Source: Nepenthes gracilis
Taxonomy: Eukaryota > Streptophyta > Magnoliopsida > Caryophyllales > Nepenthaceae
Length of the DNA stretch: 64,000 bases
Direction of reading: 5' to 3'
Assembly (NCBI GenBank): GCA_033239525.1
Contig: BSYO01000006.1
Coordinates: forward strand, 20,360,175-20,424,174
Shown here: positions 1 through 12,250 of the stretch, in pieces
Numbering within the stretch: position 1 is the stretch's first letter
Layout of the letters: the number at the start of each line of letters is the position of its first letter
Made by a program: the position numbers and the translations under genes
The notes under the pieces: model-generated
The model's database searches: none
Told to the model about the DNA's origin: nothing
Seen by the model: the letters and a program-made list of their open reading frames with translations, nothing else

Positions 1-373
1 TGATACTCAACACGCCTTGTCCCTTCGTGCCCAAGTTTGCCCTCGTGGACTGGGCTTCCTTGCTGATGGACGTCCTTCTCCTAACTAGACCTAATAGACC
101 TCGATCCAATTTCATGTTGGACCCAACAATAAAATATATAAATATTTAATATATAAAATAATATTTACAGTTGGGATGCAGGAGAAGTTGATTGGTCTTG
201 TCGCCTGATACTCAGCACGCCTTGTCCCTTCGTGCCCAAGTTTGCCCTCGTGGACTGGGCTTCCTTGCTGATGGACGTCCTTCTTCTAACTAGACCTAAT
301 AGACCTCGATCCAATTTTATGTTGGACCCAACAATAAAATATATAAATATTTAATATATAAAATAATATTTAC
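1..373. repeat. 205-bp-period tandem repeat at the window edge
   Basis: A block of about 168 bases starting TGATACTCA at position 1 recurs almost unchanged from 206 to 373, giving a period of 205. Each unit has a GC-richer part (about 120 bp) followed by an AT-rich tail. The 37 bases between the two blocks (about 171-205) begin AGTTGGGATG. The array is cut by the left edge of the window, so copy number is unknown. No coding capacity is visible. It could be a satellite or two copies of an LTR fragment. Confidence 0.85.
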
Positions 374-1603
374 TCTAAGATTATAAAATGATAAATTTAG
401 TCATTTAAAATCACAAATGTTAGTAACAAACTAAGTGTAAAAAATAAATTGATATATAATATAGTAATAAATAGTAATATTAAAAGCCAAACAATTCTTG
501 AAAAATTTTTTTCTAATTTCTCAAACCATTCAAATTAAATCTATTATAAGAAAAAAGTTATTTTATAGACCAAATATTGTAAATGCTTAAACTTTTAACT
601 TACTCTTGACAATTAATTTTATTGATAACTTCTCAAATATACTACTTAACAATAAAATTAAACATATTTCGATCTTTTCTTAAATTTTATTTCACCGTCT
701 TATGAACGGCTAATAATCTTAAAACTCAAATGTTTAAGCTTTAATAGAAGTCTTACGGCTTACGGGTTGGAATAATTTCTTTACAATTCTTTCACTCTCT
801 TTTTCTTAAATATTCACCGACTTACTGGTTAGATTAAGAGAAATGAATGTATTTTATAAATATGGTGGAATATTAGGCCTTACATACAAACTGACAAAAA
901 TCATTCACCAAAAGTTCAAATGCATTTGTTCGTTTTTTAATATATTCGATTGTTTTTATCTTTAAATGACCTATCTTAAATCATAATTTAATCACAATTA
1001 ATAAATAAAAGGACTTTAATATAATTTAATTGGGATAAATTTTAATTAAAAAATAAATCCAATAAAAAAATCATCCATGCATTATTCTTTTATTTGTTAA
1101 TCCATATTTAATTACTTAACAATTAAATTAAATTTAAAAATGGGATTTTTTGTTACTTTCAACAGGGTACTGTTTAGATATTTAAATTGCAACTCAAAGA
1201 CGGGTGCTACAGGCTTTCTAGTTAAATTTTGTCAACTAAGAATTTTTTTTTTTTTTAATTTTGTCAATAAGCTATGGCAATCATTATTCTCCGCCTAGCT
1301 CAAACATTAAACAAATATAATGAAAAGAAATCAAGTTAAATTTGGAGTAAAAATTGTGTTCATTAAAGCAAAATCTCCAGCTTTTAATGTTTTTTTTTTC
1401 AAAAAAATATTATAATTTTAGGGAAAAAATACAATAATAAAATTTAATCTTTTGTCTAAACCTTGAATCTAGGCAGTTGAATATTAAACCTAACCACTTT
1501 ATGGCTCCTGTATGCTTTTTCGTAGGAGGCCCACTCGTTTCCATCAGATAGTGCCTATTGGTGTTAGGTGGTACTAATATAATATATTAATATATATTAT
1601 TAA
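374..1603. other. AT-rich intergenic DNA without a gene
   Basis: This stretch is mainly A and T runs with no long open frame and no recognised motif. The 5-bp target duplication of the next element (ATTAA) sits at 1599-1603. Confidence 0.6.
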
Positions 1604-2679
1604 TGGTGCGTACTTGAATTCGAATTTCAAACAGATTTGAATTAACTGATTGTCTGGATCCGACTCTATTTACTGAATTTGGATACTACACACTATTATA
1701 ATAAACAAGAGGTTAGGTGATAACGGGTTATTATTCAATCGAAAATACTCCGACGCTCAAATCAATAATAAGTCTTCGACTTATAAGAAGGTAACTGGAA
1801 ATTAGAGTAAAGAAAGAGAGAGATTGAGGGGGGAATGAGTGTTCACATTCAGATGTAAGAGACGTTCCGACGGCTCGTTAAGAGTACAATTTTTCGGCTT
1901 AGTATTCGCGGGGAACGAGCGAAAAGTTAAATCCTGTAAGCGTAGAAGTTTTGAAGGACAGAACTCAAAAAATGAGCGGAGTCTCTAGAATCCGAAGGTT
2001 TAGTGTAGGATTATTGCGACAAGTGATTGTATGTTTAGAAACGAGCATTTGTATGCCTAGGGGTTTTTCTGTCGTAATTCTTTGTTGTTTCGTTGTGGTC
2101 TTCTCGGAATAGAGATTCCGTAGGTTTATATAAATTAAGGGTAGGGCAACCTTCCTTGGCCAAAAAGGCATGATTCTTGCATCGTGTTGAGCGGCCTTCA
2201 TTGAATAGGAAGGTTTGATTCGTGCAATCTATTGAGATCATTTCCTTTTCTAGTGGGTAACGGTTCTCCAGATTACTTGCCTTCCCTCTACGCATTTGTT
2301 ACCGTTAGAGTCTATTGTAGACAGGAAGAGAGAATCTGGCGCCTTCTTTATGGGAATGGTGTTGAATCTGTTGATACCATTTTTAGTGCAGATGGACTTC
2401 AAGGAAGGCGCGAAATTAGGGAAAGAGACTGTTACTTATCGTGTACGGTAACGTGAGCCAAACTGGGCTTGGCCCATATAAGGTTTTTTCATCTTTTCGG
2501 CCTACTTACTAGAGTATTCCTGTTCAACAGAGATGTTGATCGTCCTAAGGGAGTATATTGGCCGTTCAGTTGGCCTTTCACACAGTTAACGCTAGCTTGA
2601 CCGTCCAAACACGGATTTGGATCTTCTTAAAATTGGGCCGTTTTTTTATTGGGCGAGCCTATTATGGGCTTACCTATCA
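1604..2679. mobile_element. Solo LTR (family A) with perfect target duplication
   Basis: The segment begins TGGTGCGTAC and ends CCTATCA, so it has TG...CA ends, and it is flanked on both sides by ATTAA (1599-1603 and 2680-2684). It is about 1.08 kb. A second copy of the same family lies at 21879-22923; shared blocks include the stretch around 'atactccgac', the GA-rich stretch near 1800-1830, and the final 'attggg..g.cc.a.ta' region. Both copies lack coding sequence. A single LTR between direct repeats is the usual product of recombination between the two LTRs of a complete element. The superfamily (Copia or Gypsy) cannot be told from the LTR alone. Confidence 0.75.
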
Positions 2680-2684
2680 ATTAA

Positions 2685-5600
2685 TATATATTATAATAGT
2701 ATATTAAATTTAAAAAATAATAATGGTATATATGCCTAACTTTTTATATTTTTACAATCCCATTCTCAATTATTATTATTATTTTTATAAGTTATGTTTT
2801 CAACCTTTATTATAATACCAATTCTACCCTGTATGAAAATTCGGCCCAATTTATAATATTTTAATGACACATGATACCCGTACATATGATATAAGAAAAT
2901 TCTAAAATTGATGTGTATGAAAATTAATTTATATTTTGATTTTTTTATCATGGCGACATAGTACAATATAACTTAAGATATGGTTAATTTGATTTAAATT
3001 TACATAGTGCAAAAGTAGCACTAAATAAGAAATTAAGAATATATTTAAAAGAAATGAAGTCAAGAATAATATTTTAAAGTAAAGATAAATTTGGGGATAT
3101 TTTGATTAACTGAAAAGGCGACAATTCTAAAATACGGTCCAAGACGGTCGCTACCCTGTGATTTTCCATTTTTTACTATAAATATTTTAATATTATTAAC
3201 AAAAATAAAAAGAAATTAGTTTGTATTTTTTTTAAAAAAAAGGTAAAACGAGGATAATTGGATCATCTTGAATTCAACTGTCCTATGCATATTAAAAAAT
3301 TCCTACACACCTCTATATTAGAGCGTGACCAATCTCTATGGGATGTTCCAAAATCTTTTTCAAATGCCATGAAGCAAGCTTTCTCATATAGCAAACTTAT
3401 TCAATAATAATAATAATTTTAAATATAAGCATAGATATTTAATACTTATATAGTTTATATATAATCTCTTCATAATCATATTTTTATATATAAATAAAAG
3501 GGTTAGTTATTTTTTATCTTCTCATTTTATATAAAAAATTACATAAGCAGGATAAAATAGCAGACATATTGATTTTTCTAAAAAAATTCATAAACTATTT
3601 GATCAATATAATTAATATTGAGACAATGGTTAAGATATTAATTATAAAGTTTGAGGTCTCTGTCTTTTGATTAATATTGGATGAATAAAATTATTTTTTA
3701 ACAAGTAGTCTTATTTTTTTTAAAAAAATAAAAAAATTATTTAATTATTATTAAATAATTATAATTAAAATAGATTAAATTAATTATTATTTTAGAAAGA
3801 CAGTATCCTGAATTATAAAACATTTTAGGACATTGCCTTCAATTGTGCACTGCCATTGGCCAAACCTACCATTTGGAATGTCCATTCCTCGATAAATGAA
3901 ATTGCAGATTCAGCTTGTGAGGAAAAATCCTCATAAATTTAGTAGGCCCCAGAAATCAAGGGCTGTCCTCGTGTATGCCTTAAAAGAGGAACACTCACTC
4001 TAATTTCTTTTTTCTATTAGAATTGTGAAATCTTACTATGAATGCTACGACTTGTGTGGAAGCTTCATAAGCTATCATTGGGTGCATGGAGTTTAAAGAT
4101 TTTGTTACGTTTAGTTTTAATGTTAGTTTAATAATCATTTGAATGGTTAAATTTTTTTAAAAATATCAATTAATATAAATTGAGATTATATTTTAGTATA
4201 TTAATTTAATTTTAAGTTTTTATAAAGTAAAGATATGTCTTAACTATTGTAGAGAGCATAATATTTAAAATGACTAATCAAAAAATAGTATGTAACACAA
4301 AAAAATTATACATAATTATGTCTATTCTAATCTATTTTTCTTATTGTTAAATTTTCAATGACTCTCTCTTCTTCATTTAGCTTCATTTTGTATAGGAGCA
4401 TTGCTAAGTTTGAGAGTTGTGTGCATTTGTGATATTAAGTGGACAAAGATTAAATTTTTTAGCTTGTTAAAGCTACCAAGTCTATAAATTCATCACCCAT
4501 TTCTAGATGATTAAGGCTCATTTAATAAATCAACTAATTTGAAGATTCCACTATTATTAGTGTGACAATAGTTCTCTTAGGCCCAATCAAGAATCAATTT
4601 TAATTAAGAATATTAAATAATGAAAGAATAGAAACTACAATTAAAAATAAAAAATTTAATTATATAAATAATTTTATATAATTTTTTTGCTGATTAAGAA
4701 AAATACTGAGTCATTAACATTCACAATTATCATTGCTATATTTAAGATCAAATTACTTATAATTTTTCTAAATCAACTCCTTTATAACTAGCACCGACCA
4801 TAAAATTTTATTATCTCTAATTCAAAATAATTTAGTTATAAATACAATATGAGTGTACAAACATTGGCTATGAATAATAAAAAAATTAAAACAAAAATAG
4901 CAGTTAATATATTATCTATAGGAGAAAAAATAACATATCTAATACTAATAAAAAATGGAGTATAAATTGGATATCAAATCAATGATCAAATCTTCACCTA
5001 CTTATTTTCTGTCATTTCTTCCTCTTTTTTCATTGTTATTGTGTTTTAAAATAGTACTTTTATCTAATTTAAAATTAGAACATAATATTTATAACCTAAA
5101 ATATTCATTTGAACGTTTATCATCTGAATATTACGTGAGATAAATCTAGAAGAAACAACTTGAGCCCTATTTCTCTGCCCTCTAGCTAAACTTCCACGGA
5201 CATGCGAAAATTGTTGGAAAATATTTTTAAATTTTTTGTTTAAATTAAAATTTACACAAATATTGTTCAAAATTTTTTATTAGCAACAAGAAAAAAAAGA
5301 ATTATAGGCATAATACTCATGAAGAGTGACCCGATCTAAACCTTTCACGTACCAATGGTTGTGATTTGAGTTTGATTCTTTCACGTATTTTCAATGGCAT
5401 CTTCATAGAGTAAAACATATATATTTAAATGAGATACAACATAAAATTTGAAGGTTAAGGTAAGGGAAATGGATTTTCTTTTTTTTATTTTGCCTTTTAT
5501 TAAAAACGTATTGAGTTATAGATTAATTGCATGACTAAGATGTATGACATAACTAAAAAAATAATAATGTCAATTGTTTTTCTCGTTAGGTTTTTTCTTA

Positions 5601-5802
5601 CTTTTTTTAATTAAAAAAAATTTCCATAAAATATCCCTGCCTTCGTCAAAGTACTAACAAAACTTTATTTAAGCAAACAAATTAAAATTTGCTTGTAATA
5701 TCTGGTCGATTGTATTTAAACAAACAAATTACAAAAGCTTGTAATGTCTCATCCTTTTCTCTTTACTTTATTCGTTATTGGTAAAACTTCCCATGGCATG
5801 TA
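2685..5802. other. AT-rich intergenic DNA without a gene
   Basis: About 3.1 kb of AT-rich sequence. The few short open frames (for example around 4955-5143) have low-complexity products and no recognised domain. I see no RNA gene. Confidence 0.6.
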
Positions 5803-5807
5803 ACATC

Positions 5808-6474
5808 TGTTGGAACAAAACGCTGCGGAAGGCCGAGCGGACACAACGCTCGGACAGAACAGAGAGCAAAAGGCTCGGACGGACGAGAGAGGTAGAGAGA
5901 AAATATGAGAGGGAACACACGAGTTTAACGTGAAAACCCTTCTATAAGCAAGGAAAAAACGAAAGAATACACTATAAAAGGATTGTTTACAAGTGTTGGC
6001 TACACAAGCTCAAACTAAAGAAAAACAATCTCAAGTGTACAACTTTCTCTCACTAAGTGTTTCTCTCACAAGTCTCACAAAGTGGTTGCTCACAAAGGCA
6101 CACACCACAACTCACCAACCTCTCACGCTGATACACATTAAATGATCTCTACACATATATATATACATGTAAATAAATATATATATTCACCAGCCTAGGA
6201 GGCTACCCAGCCACCCTAGCGCCTAGGGTGGCAGGGCATGTTGCTCACAGTCGCCCGCCAAGCGCACGCCCGCAAAGTTAGAACATCTTGGAAGTTGTGG
6301 CCGCCACCAACTTAGGCCTGTCCGCATTTATTGCAAAGATCATTAATGAGAGAATAAGTCAACGACGCGTGGATGGAGTCCTCGCCCAAGTCCTCTCGGC
6401 CATGATGCCTCAAACAAAGTTCTCGTCCATTCTCCAATGGAGTCCGCGACAAAGCCACTGGAGTGACCCCAACA
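5808..6474 (-). repeat. 3' LTR of Copia element 1
   Basis: A 667-bp LTR with TGTTGG at the left and CCAACA at the right. It is followed inside the element by a stretch that reads GAGGAAGTT on the - strand, consistent with the polypurine tract for plus-strand priming. Confidence 0.9.
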
Positions 6475-6631
6475 AACTTCCTCACGACCGAGTGGGAGTA
6501 AAGTCATTAGACCAAGAATGTCACAACAAGCTTCCGCCTTCCCCTTTTCGGCAAAACTCGTCATCATGTTCGACTCATTATCGTCCGAGCGGACCTTTCC
6601 AATCGATACCGCCCATCATCAAAAACAACTC

Positions 6632-7960
6632 TCACCCAATGATATCGCACGCCAATGTGCTTTGACCGAGAATGGAATGAGGAGTTCTTACACAAGTGAA
6701 TGGCACTCGACTATCACAAAGGATCCCGTACGCCTCTTGCCTTAGACCCATTCTTCGATCGAACCCCTTCATCCACAAGATTTCCTTGTGCCCTGGCCAC
6801 GCAATGAATTCCGCTTCGTGGGTCGAGAGAGCGACGCACTTCAGAATTTGACCGAGGAGAGACCGCCTCCCGTAATTTTCACCAAGTATCGGACGTTGAT
6901 TTCCTAGAATCAACGTCCCCGGCCATATCTGCGTCCGTGTACGCAATTAACTGAGGCTTCTCTTCTCCAAACATCAAACCCACCTTGGAGGTCCCGCGCA
7001 AATATCTGAAGATCCACTTCACCGCACACCAATGCTCCATCCCTGGGTTTGAGAGAAATCTGCTCACAAGGCCAACCGCATGAGCAATGTCCGGCCGCGT
7101 ACACACGGCACAGACATAAGATCAACGCCGAGAGTAAGGAACCTTACTCACGCGCTTTTCGAGGTGTCCGAGACTGACACCGCCGCTACTCGCTTTGAAA
7201 TGGTTGGCCGGTGGGGTGCCGATGTGCTTTCGACCCTTCCATATGAAATCTTTGAAGCACCTTTTCAATATAACCCTCCTGGGACAGCCTAAAGCTTCTT
7301 GCCCTCTCGGTCGCGAAAACCCGATTCTTAATTTGTTTCGCTGGGTCCGAGGTCTTTCATGGCGAAAGACTGCCCCATTGCTTCTTGAAATGATCCGAAA
7401 GCACTATTCTCGTTTCGACAACCAAAGATGTCGGCCCACATAAAGGAGAAGGATGACGAAATCATTTGCTCGAGAACTTACGCACAAAGACAGGTGGGTC
7501 CGAGGAAGTCTTATGGTAACCTTGCTTGACCATGACTCGAACTTCCGGTACCACTGCCTCTGAGCCTGTTTCACCCCATACAAGCTCTTCTTCAAACGAC
7601 AAACAAGTCCCTCCTTTCCTTTGACTTCAAAGTTCTGGTTGCTCCGAGATCTCTTCCTTTAGATCTCCATCGAAAGGCCGACATCTAGTTGCTCAACCTC
7701 CGTGTCCACCGCCGCCAGCCTCGAGCACTACCACGGACCGAGGACATCTTCACAACAGTGCAAAAATTTCATCAAAGTCAACACAATTAAATGACCACAA
7801 GTCTTGCCTTGGTCTTAGGCGCGGGTCCTCGTCGCCTTTGGAAGACCCATTTGTTCTTCGAGCTTTCTTCCCCTTAGGCAATTCCGCCAATCAAACGTAT
7901 GGTTCTCGAAGGGAAGTCATTTCTTCCTCCATGGCTTCAAACCATTTATCCTTCTCAAGA
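6632..7960 (-). pseudogene. Copia 1 reverse transcriptase / RNase H remnant
   Basis: Fragments in several - strand frames match the Copia RT-RNase H polyprotein. KNKWVF (about 7840) marks the RT amino end. KKSLYGVKQA and QWYRKFES (7404-7595) mark the RT palm. RPDIAHAVG and DADMAGD (6879-7106) mark the RT-RNase H connection. VALSTHEAEFIA with LCDS (6632-6946) marks RNase H. The catalytic YVDD box is lost: the frame reads YVG where YVDD is expected. Frames shift repeatedly, so this is a dead copy. Confidence 0.85.
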
Positions 7961-8482
7961 TTGCCATGGCCTCTTGAAGTCTCTGGTTCTCCAAAGATCG
8001 CCGAGGAGGACAAACTCACGGGCCGGAAGCGGGACGGACGGACGCCTCACTGACGACCGTCTCACTTGGGGCTACCTCACCCCGCCGAGGTACTCACATC
8101 TTCAACTCCGATCCCGAGGCGCTGTACTCGCCGATCCTCGGTTGGCGCTACCTTGATCCGAGGACATCGGATACAAGAGGTACAGACGGACGATTTCAAT
8201 CTCAACTGCTGTCCGCGAGGGAGGTACTTGGAAAGAGACTTCACATCTTTCCTAACGTCCTCTATGGTCTCGCCTCAACGAAGACCATGTCGCGGAACGA
8301 ACCAGCCTTCTTTGTTTTGGGTCATAAAGTCTCGCACTCAAATTCTTCCTCACCATAGCCCCTAAAAAACACATTGTAGTGTCTTTGGCTCCAGTTTGGT
8401 CCTCTCATCTCTAACATGGACAAAGGCCTTGCAGCCCAAAAGTCCGCAGATGATCAGTAGGCTGGTTCTTTCCTGGCCCAAA

Positions 8483-9126
8483 TCAGCTCAGAACTTCCCC
8501 GTGCAGAGGGCCATTGGGCGGCCGGTTGATAACATGGGCGGTCGTCCTCAAGGCCTCGGCCCAAAAGATCCTCGCAGCCTTGCCTCGCACAAAGATGCAC
8601 CTAACCCTTTCCATGAGGGTGCGGTTCATCCTCCGGCCGCTCCGTTCAAATGTGGCGTCTTGGTGGAGTCTTCCGGGTGTTTGATGCCATGAGCTGCAAG
8701 AAGCATCAAACCGTCCGATGTACTCGCCACCGTTGTCGCTCCTTATTGCCTTTAGTCTCCTCCCGGCCTCCCGCTCAACAAGGACGTGGAACTGCTGAAA
8801 ATTTCGCGACGGTCTCGGGTCTTGTGGAAACACCCACAACTTCCTCGAGCAATCGTTTATGAAGGTCACAAAGCATGCACCTCCAAAAGACTTCTCTCGG
8901 GAGAGGGCCACACACGTCCGTGTGTACAAGCTCCAAGATCTCTGACTTCTTGGAAGTTACGTCTCCGGAGAAGGAGACTCTTCTTTGTTTCCCGCCACGC
9001 ATGAGGACACGCCCTAGGCATGTCTCCATCCACCTCAGAATGAGACCCTTCCGGCCAAGTGACCCATGCCACGCCACCATGTGTCCGAGCCTCTTGTAAG
9101 ATCCGAGGACTCCGCACTCGTGGCAT
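8483..9126 (-). pseudogene. Copia 1 integrase remnant
   Basis: The - strand frame at 8775-9080 carries KQRRVSF and LELVHTDVCGP, the junction between the gag-pre-integrase zinc domain and the integrase core. The frame at 8483-8929 carries IRSDNGGEY (a catalytic Asp of the D-D-E triad) and the MNRTLMERVR block that contains the conserved catalytic Glu. The two parts lie in different frames, so the protein is broken. Confidence 0.85.
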
Positions 9127-9205
9127 TCACCTCACCTACTTCACTGGGCTTTCAAAATATAAAGGCCAGATGCCTTAGTTCCTGGGATGACCATGGAGCC
9201 CTTAG

Positions 9206-9490
9206 TCATTTTGATCTCGCCGTCGCAGAAGACGCTGCAGAACCTTCATCATCCAGCCGCCTAACCGAGATGATGTTCAGCGATGTCGGGACGTGCTTGA
9301 CGCCCTTCAAAGTCACCGGCTCCAGACTCATCACCAACGTGATGTCTCCACGTCCGATGAACTCCTGACGCCCGCTCATTGCCCATTCTCGCACTGGGCA
9401 CAAGGAGCATAAGTGGAGAACAGCTTCTCTCCTCGGAGGTAACATGGATCAAGCGCGCAGTCCATTACCCAATCCGAGGACTTCGCCACG
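9206..9490 (-). pseudogene. Copia 1 protease remnant with damaged active site
   Basis: On the - strand the stretch near 9440-9480 reads WVMDCALDP, where Copia proteases have W-x-x-D-(S/T)-G-A. The aspartate is kept but the following Ser/Thr-Gly pair is gone. Downstream frame 9206-9445 carries GVKHVPTSLNIISVRRLDDEG, the usual segment after the protease, which supports the assignment. Confidence 0.7.
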
Positions 9491-9536
9491 TGCCCATCAA
9501 GTCCTCGGACTCACGGGTTAAGAGGAGATCCTCTTC

Positions 9537-10343
9537 TCACAACAGACCGAGGACTCTTCCGCCTCGTCTCTTTTCGCCCCTTCGCCTCCCAACGTTCTCA
9601 CGCTCCATTTGTAGCAGAACTTTTTTGATGTGGCCCTTCTCGCCACAATGATGGCACTCCATATCTTGGTACCAAGAACGTGACTTACTCCGCCCTTTGT
9701 CTTCGGACTTTGGGCCACGTCCCGCTTCTTCCCCGATTCCGTGACAAGGACCTCGAGCCGCCGAGAGGTAGACGTGCCTCCCCGAGAAAGCCGCCGATTT
9801 CCTCGTTTCAAAGACAGCTCCCTTCACCATCTCCGGTGTCACCACACCGTTCGGAGTGTGTTGGCGATCGTGACCCTCATGGTTTCCCATGAGTCCGGGA
9901 GGGTTGCTAGGAGCCAAAGTCCTAGCACTTCGTCCTCGAACTTAATGCCCATACTTGTTGAGCCGGTCCACGCATCCTCAAACTCGTTTTAAGTGGTCGG
10001 CAACAAGATCCGTCCTTGTACTTGGAGCATGACCAACCTCATCAAATGGTAAATTTTATTGCATTTGGAGGCAAAGAGCTTCTCCACCTTCTCCCAAAGG
10101 GCTTTGGCATTTGTCTCCCTACGAACATGGTTGTACACGTTTCCTGGCCCACAAACCGCCCTGATGAACCCGCACACTGTTTGTGCTCCAACGCCTGGAT
10201 CTCGTCCGTTGCCGCATTGACGGTTTTTCGAGGAGAAGACTGATCGTGCATAGACTTGATTAAAAGCAAGTCGACATTTTGCTTCCGCCAGATGTCAAAG
10301 TTTGAACTGTTAGCATAAAACCATCTTCTTTGCTAAACTCCAT
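9537..10343 (-). pseudogene. Copia 1 gag remnant
   Basis: A - strand ATG at 10343 opens just inside the primer site and starts MEFSKEDGF. A later frame holds ALWEKVEKLFASK (9989-10177), typical of Copia gag (UBN2 domain). The frame at 9537-9917 contains CHHCGEKGHIKK, a CCHC nucleocapsid knuckle whose last cysteine is lost. Several frameshifts separate these parts. Confidence 0.8.
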
Positions 10344-10364
10344 TTCGATAACAAGCAAAGATCA

Positions 10365-10377
10365 CCGACCGATACCA
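10365..10377 (-). other. Primer binding site of Copia 1
   Basis: Immediately inside the right LTR the - strand reads AG then TGGTATCGGTCGG. Plant Copia elements use TGGTATCAGAGC, complementary to the 3' end of initiator tRNA-Met, so the first seven bases match. This fixes the right LTR as the 5' LTR. Confidence 0.8.
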
Positions 10378-10379
10378 CT

Positions 10380-11063
10380 TGTTGAACAAAACGCTGCGGG
10401 AAGGCCGAGCGGACACAACGCCGGATAGAACAGAGAGCAAAGGCTCTGACGAGAGAGGTAGAGAGAAAATATGAGAGGGAACACACGAGTTTAACGTGAA
10501 AAACCCTTCTATAAGCAAGGAAAAAACTACGAAAGAATGCACTATAAAAGGATTGTTTACAAGTGTTGGCTACACAAGCTCAAATTAAAGAAAAACAATC
10601 TCAAGTGTACAACTTTCTCTCACTAAGTGTTTCTCTCACAAGTCTCACAAAGTGGTTGTTCACAAAGGCATACACCACAACTCACCAACCTCTCACGCTG
10701 ATACACATTAAATGATCTCTACACACATATATATACATGTAAATAAATATATATATTCACCAACCTTAGGAGGCTACCCACCACCCTAGCGCCAGGGTGG
10801 CAGGCATGTTGCCTGCCAGCCGCCCGCCAAGCGCACGCCCCGGGCAAGCCCGCAACATCTTGGAAGTCAGGCCGCCACCAACTTCCAATCAAAATAAGAG
10901 ATCCGCATTTATTGCGGTAGTAGATCATTAATGAGAGAATAAGTCAACGCACGCGTGAATGGAGTCCTCGTCCAAGTCCTCTCGGTCATGATGCCTCAAA
11001 CAAAGTCCTCGTCCATTCTCCAATGGAGTCCGCGGACAAAGCCACTCGGGAGTGACCCCAACA
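10380..11063 (-). repeat. 5' LTR of Copia element 1
   Basis: A 684-bp LTR with the same TGTTG...CCAACA ends as the left copy. The - strand should carry the element promoter here. Differences from the left LTR cluster between about 10770 and 10920, where short blocks are replaced or missing. Confidence 0.9.
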
Positions 11064-11328
11064 ACATCCACCACTTGCCATTTCATAGATGTGCAAATAT
11101 GAAGAGATATATAAAGAAAATTTTTTGCATTTTTTAGAGATATAAAACTATACAATTATCATCCTTTCATAAAAAAAAAATAGGTAGCCTAAATTTAAAA
11201 AATTATAACAATAATAATTACATAAATATTTAAAATTAAAAGATATCAACTATCTAACTTAAAAAATATATTATATATAACCTAATGTATATAAATAGTC
11301 TAGATTTGATAATATCAATTATCTAACT

Positions 11329-12250
11329 GATGTATCCCTAGATCTAGATTGTTGAACGGGTTAGTGAGCTGCTCGATTTCTCCTGACATGTTAAATTGGA
11401 GCCGATCCGATCCCCGTAATTTTAAATTTGGATCCTGCACAATATAACTAGCGGACAAAATATTAGAGGATAATAGAAACTTGCTCTTTGATTTATCATC
11501 TAATATTCAAATTAGAAATCTTTTTATCATAAGAAAGAGATGGATGAATGAAGTAAATATGCAGAGAAGTACATAGTCTGGGGATTGAGTGTAGTTTGCA
11601 GGACGGGGCTCCAACAAGTGTTCATAGCTATGGTGCAACTAACATAAGAGCGGACACTGATAGGCAAAGTGGCCCAAGTGGGAGTGCACTCGGTCAGAGT
11701 GGCTAACTATGATGCTCTATTTGGTAGGATAAATTTAAGTGTGGTTGAATGCTTTCAAGAGGCGATAGCGCTAGAAGTTTTTTCAGATTGGTTTCTTTCC
11801 CCTCCCTTACAAGATCGAAGAGATACATATAGAACAGAAGTTGGCGTGCTCCCTCCAAAACTACATGGTTGACGTCAGTCGCTTCAAGGTAGGTAGCTCA
11901 TGCCGTCTTATCGATCTTGCGTGAAGCAATTTGGACAATCATGATCTCCGTGGAGATGGTGGAGGGCTAGGCTAATCTCCTAGGGATGATGACCGTGGTC
12001 GGCAAATTTGTAGCTAACATTTCTTGCGTCATTAGAGTAGCCAGCATTGCTGTACTGGATAAGTGACCTTTCACGTCATGGAGTTTGGATCATCTGCTAT
12101 TTGTGCAAATGGGGTTATCATGATATTGTGTCGTGTGCTACCTGATCACCTACTCTCAATGAAACAATTTCGAATTGACCCGTAAGCTCACTTGCACAGC
12201 TGTTTGGGCCATTTCGAGTGGTTTCCAGTTGGTCTGTGAGTTGGGCTGAC
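11329..12250. other. LTR-like dispersed repeat fragment (related to family A/B)
   Basis: The segment starts TGATGTATCCCTAGATC, close to TGATACATCCCTGGATC, which opens the LTR at 21879. It then shares the 'ttggatcctgcaca' pattern before falling into unrelated GC-richer non-coding sequence. A 67-residue open frame at 11669-11872 has no recognised domain. I see no end, so the boundary on the right is a guess. Confidence 0.45.

Larger units (their letters stand above)
5808..11063 (-). mobile_element. Complete but defective Ty1/Copia LTR retrotransposon 1
   Basis: Two LTRs (5808-6474 and 10380-11063) have TGTTG...CCAACA ends, and the element is bounded by the exact 5-bp target duplication ACATC (5803-5807 and 11064-11068). 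Reading the - strand from right to left, the order is 5' LTR, tRNA-Met-type primer site, gag with a CCHC knuckle, protease, integrase, reverse transcriptase and RNase H, then a purine-rich stretch beside the left LTR. Integrase before reverse transcriptase is the Copia order. All coding domains are broken by frameshifts and stops, so the element cannot act on its own. The copies of the LTR are still clearly alignable over their full length, with many 1-4 base indels. Confidence 0.93.
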
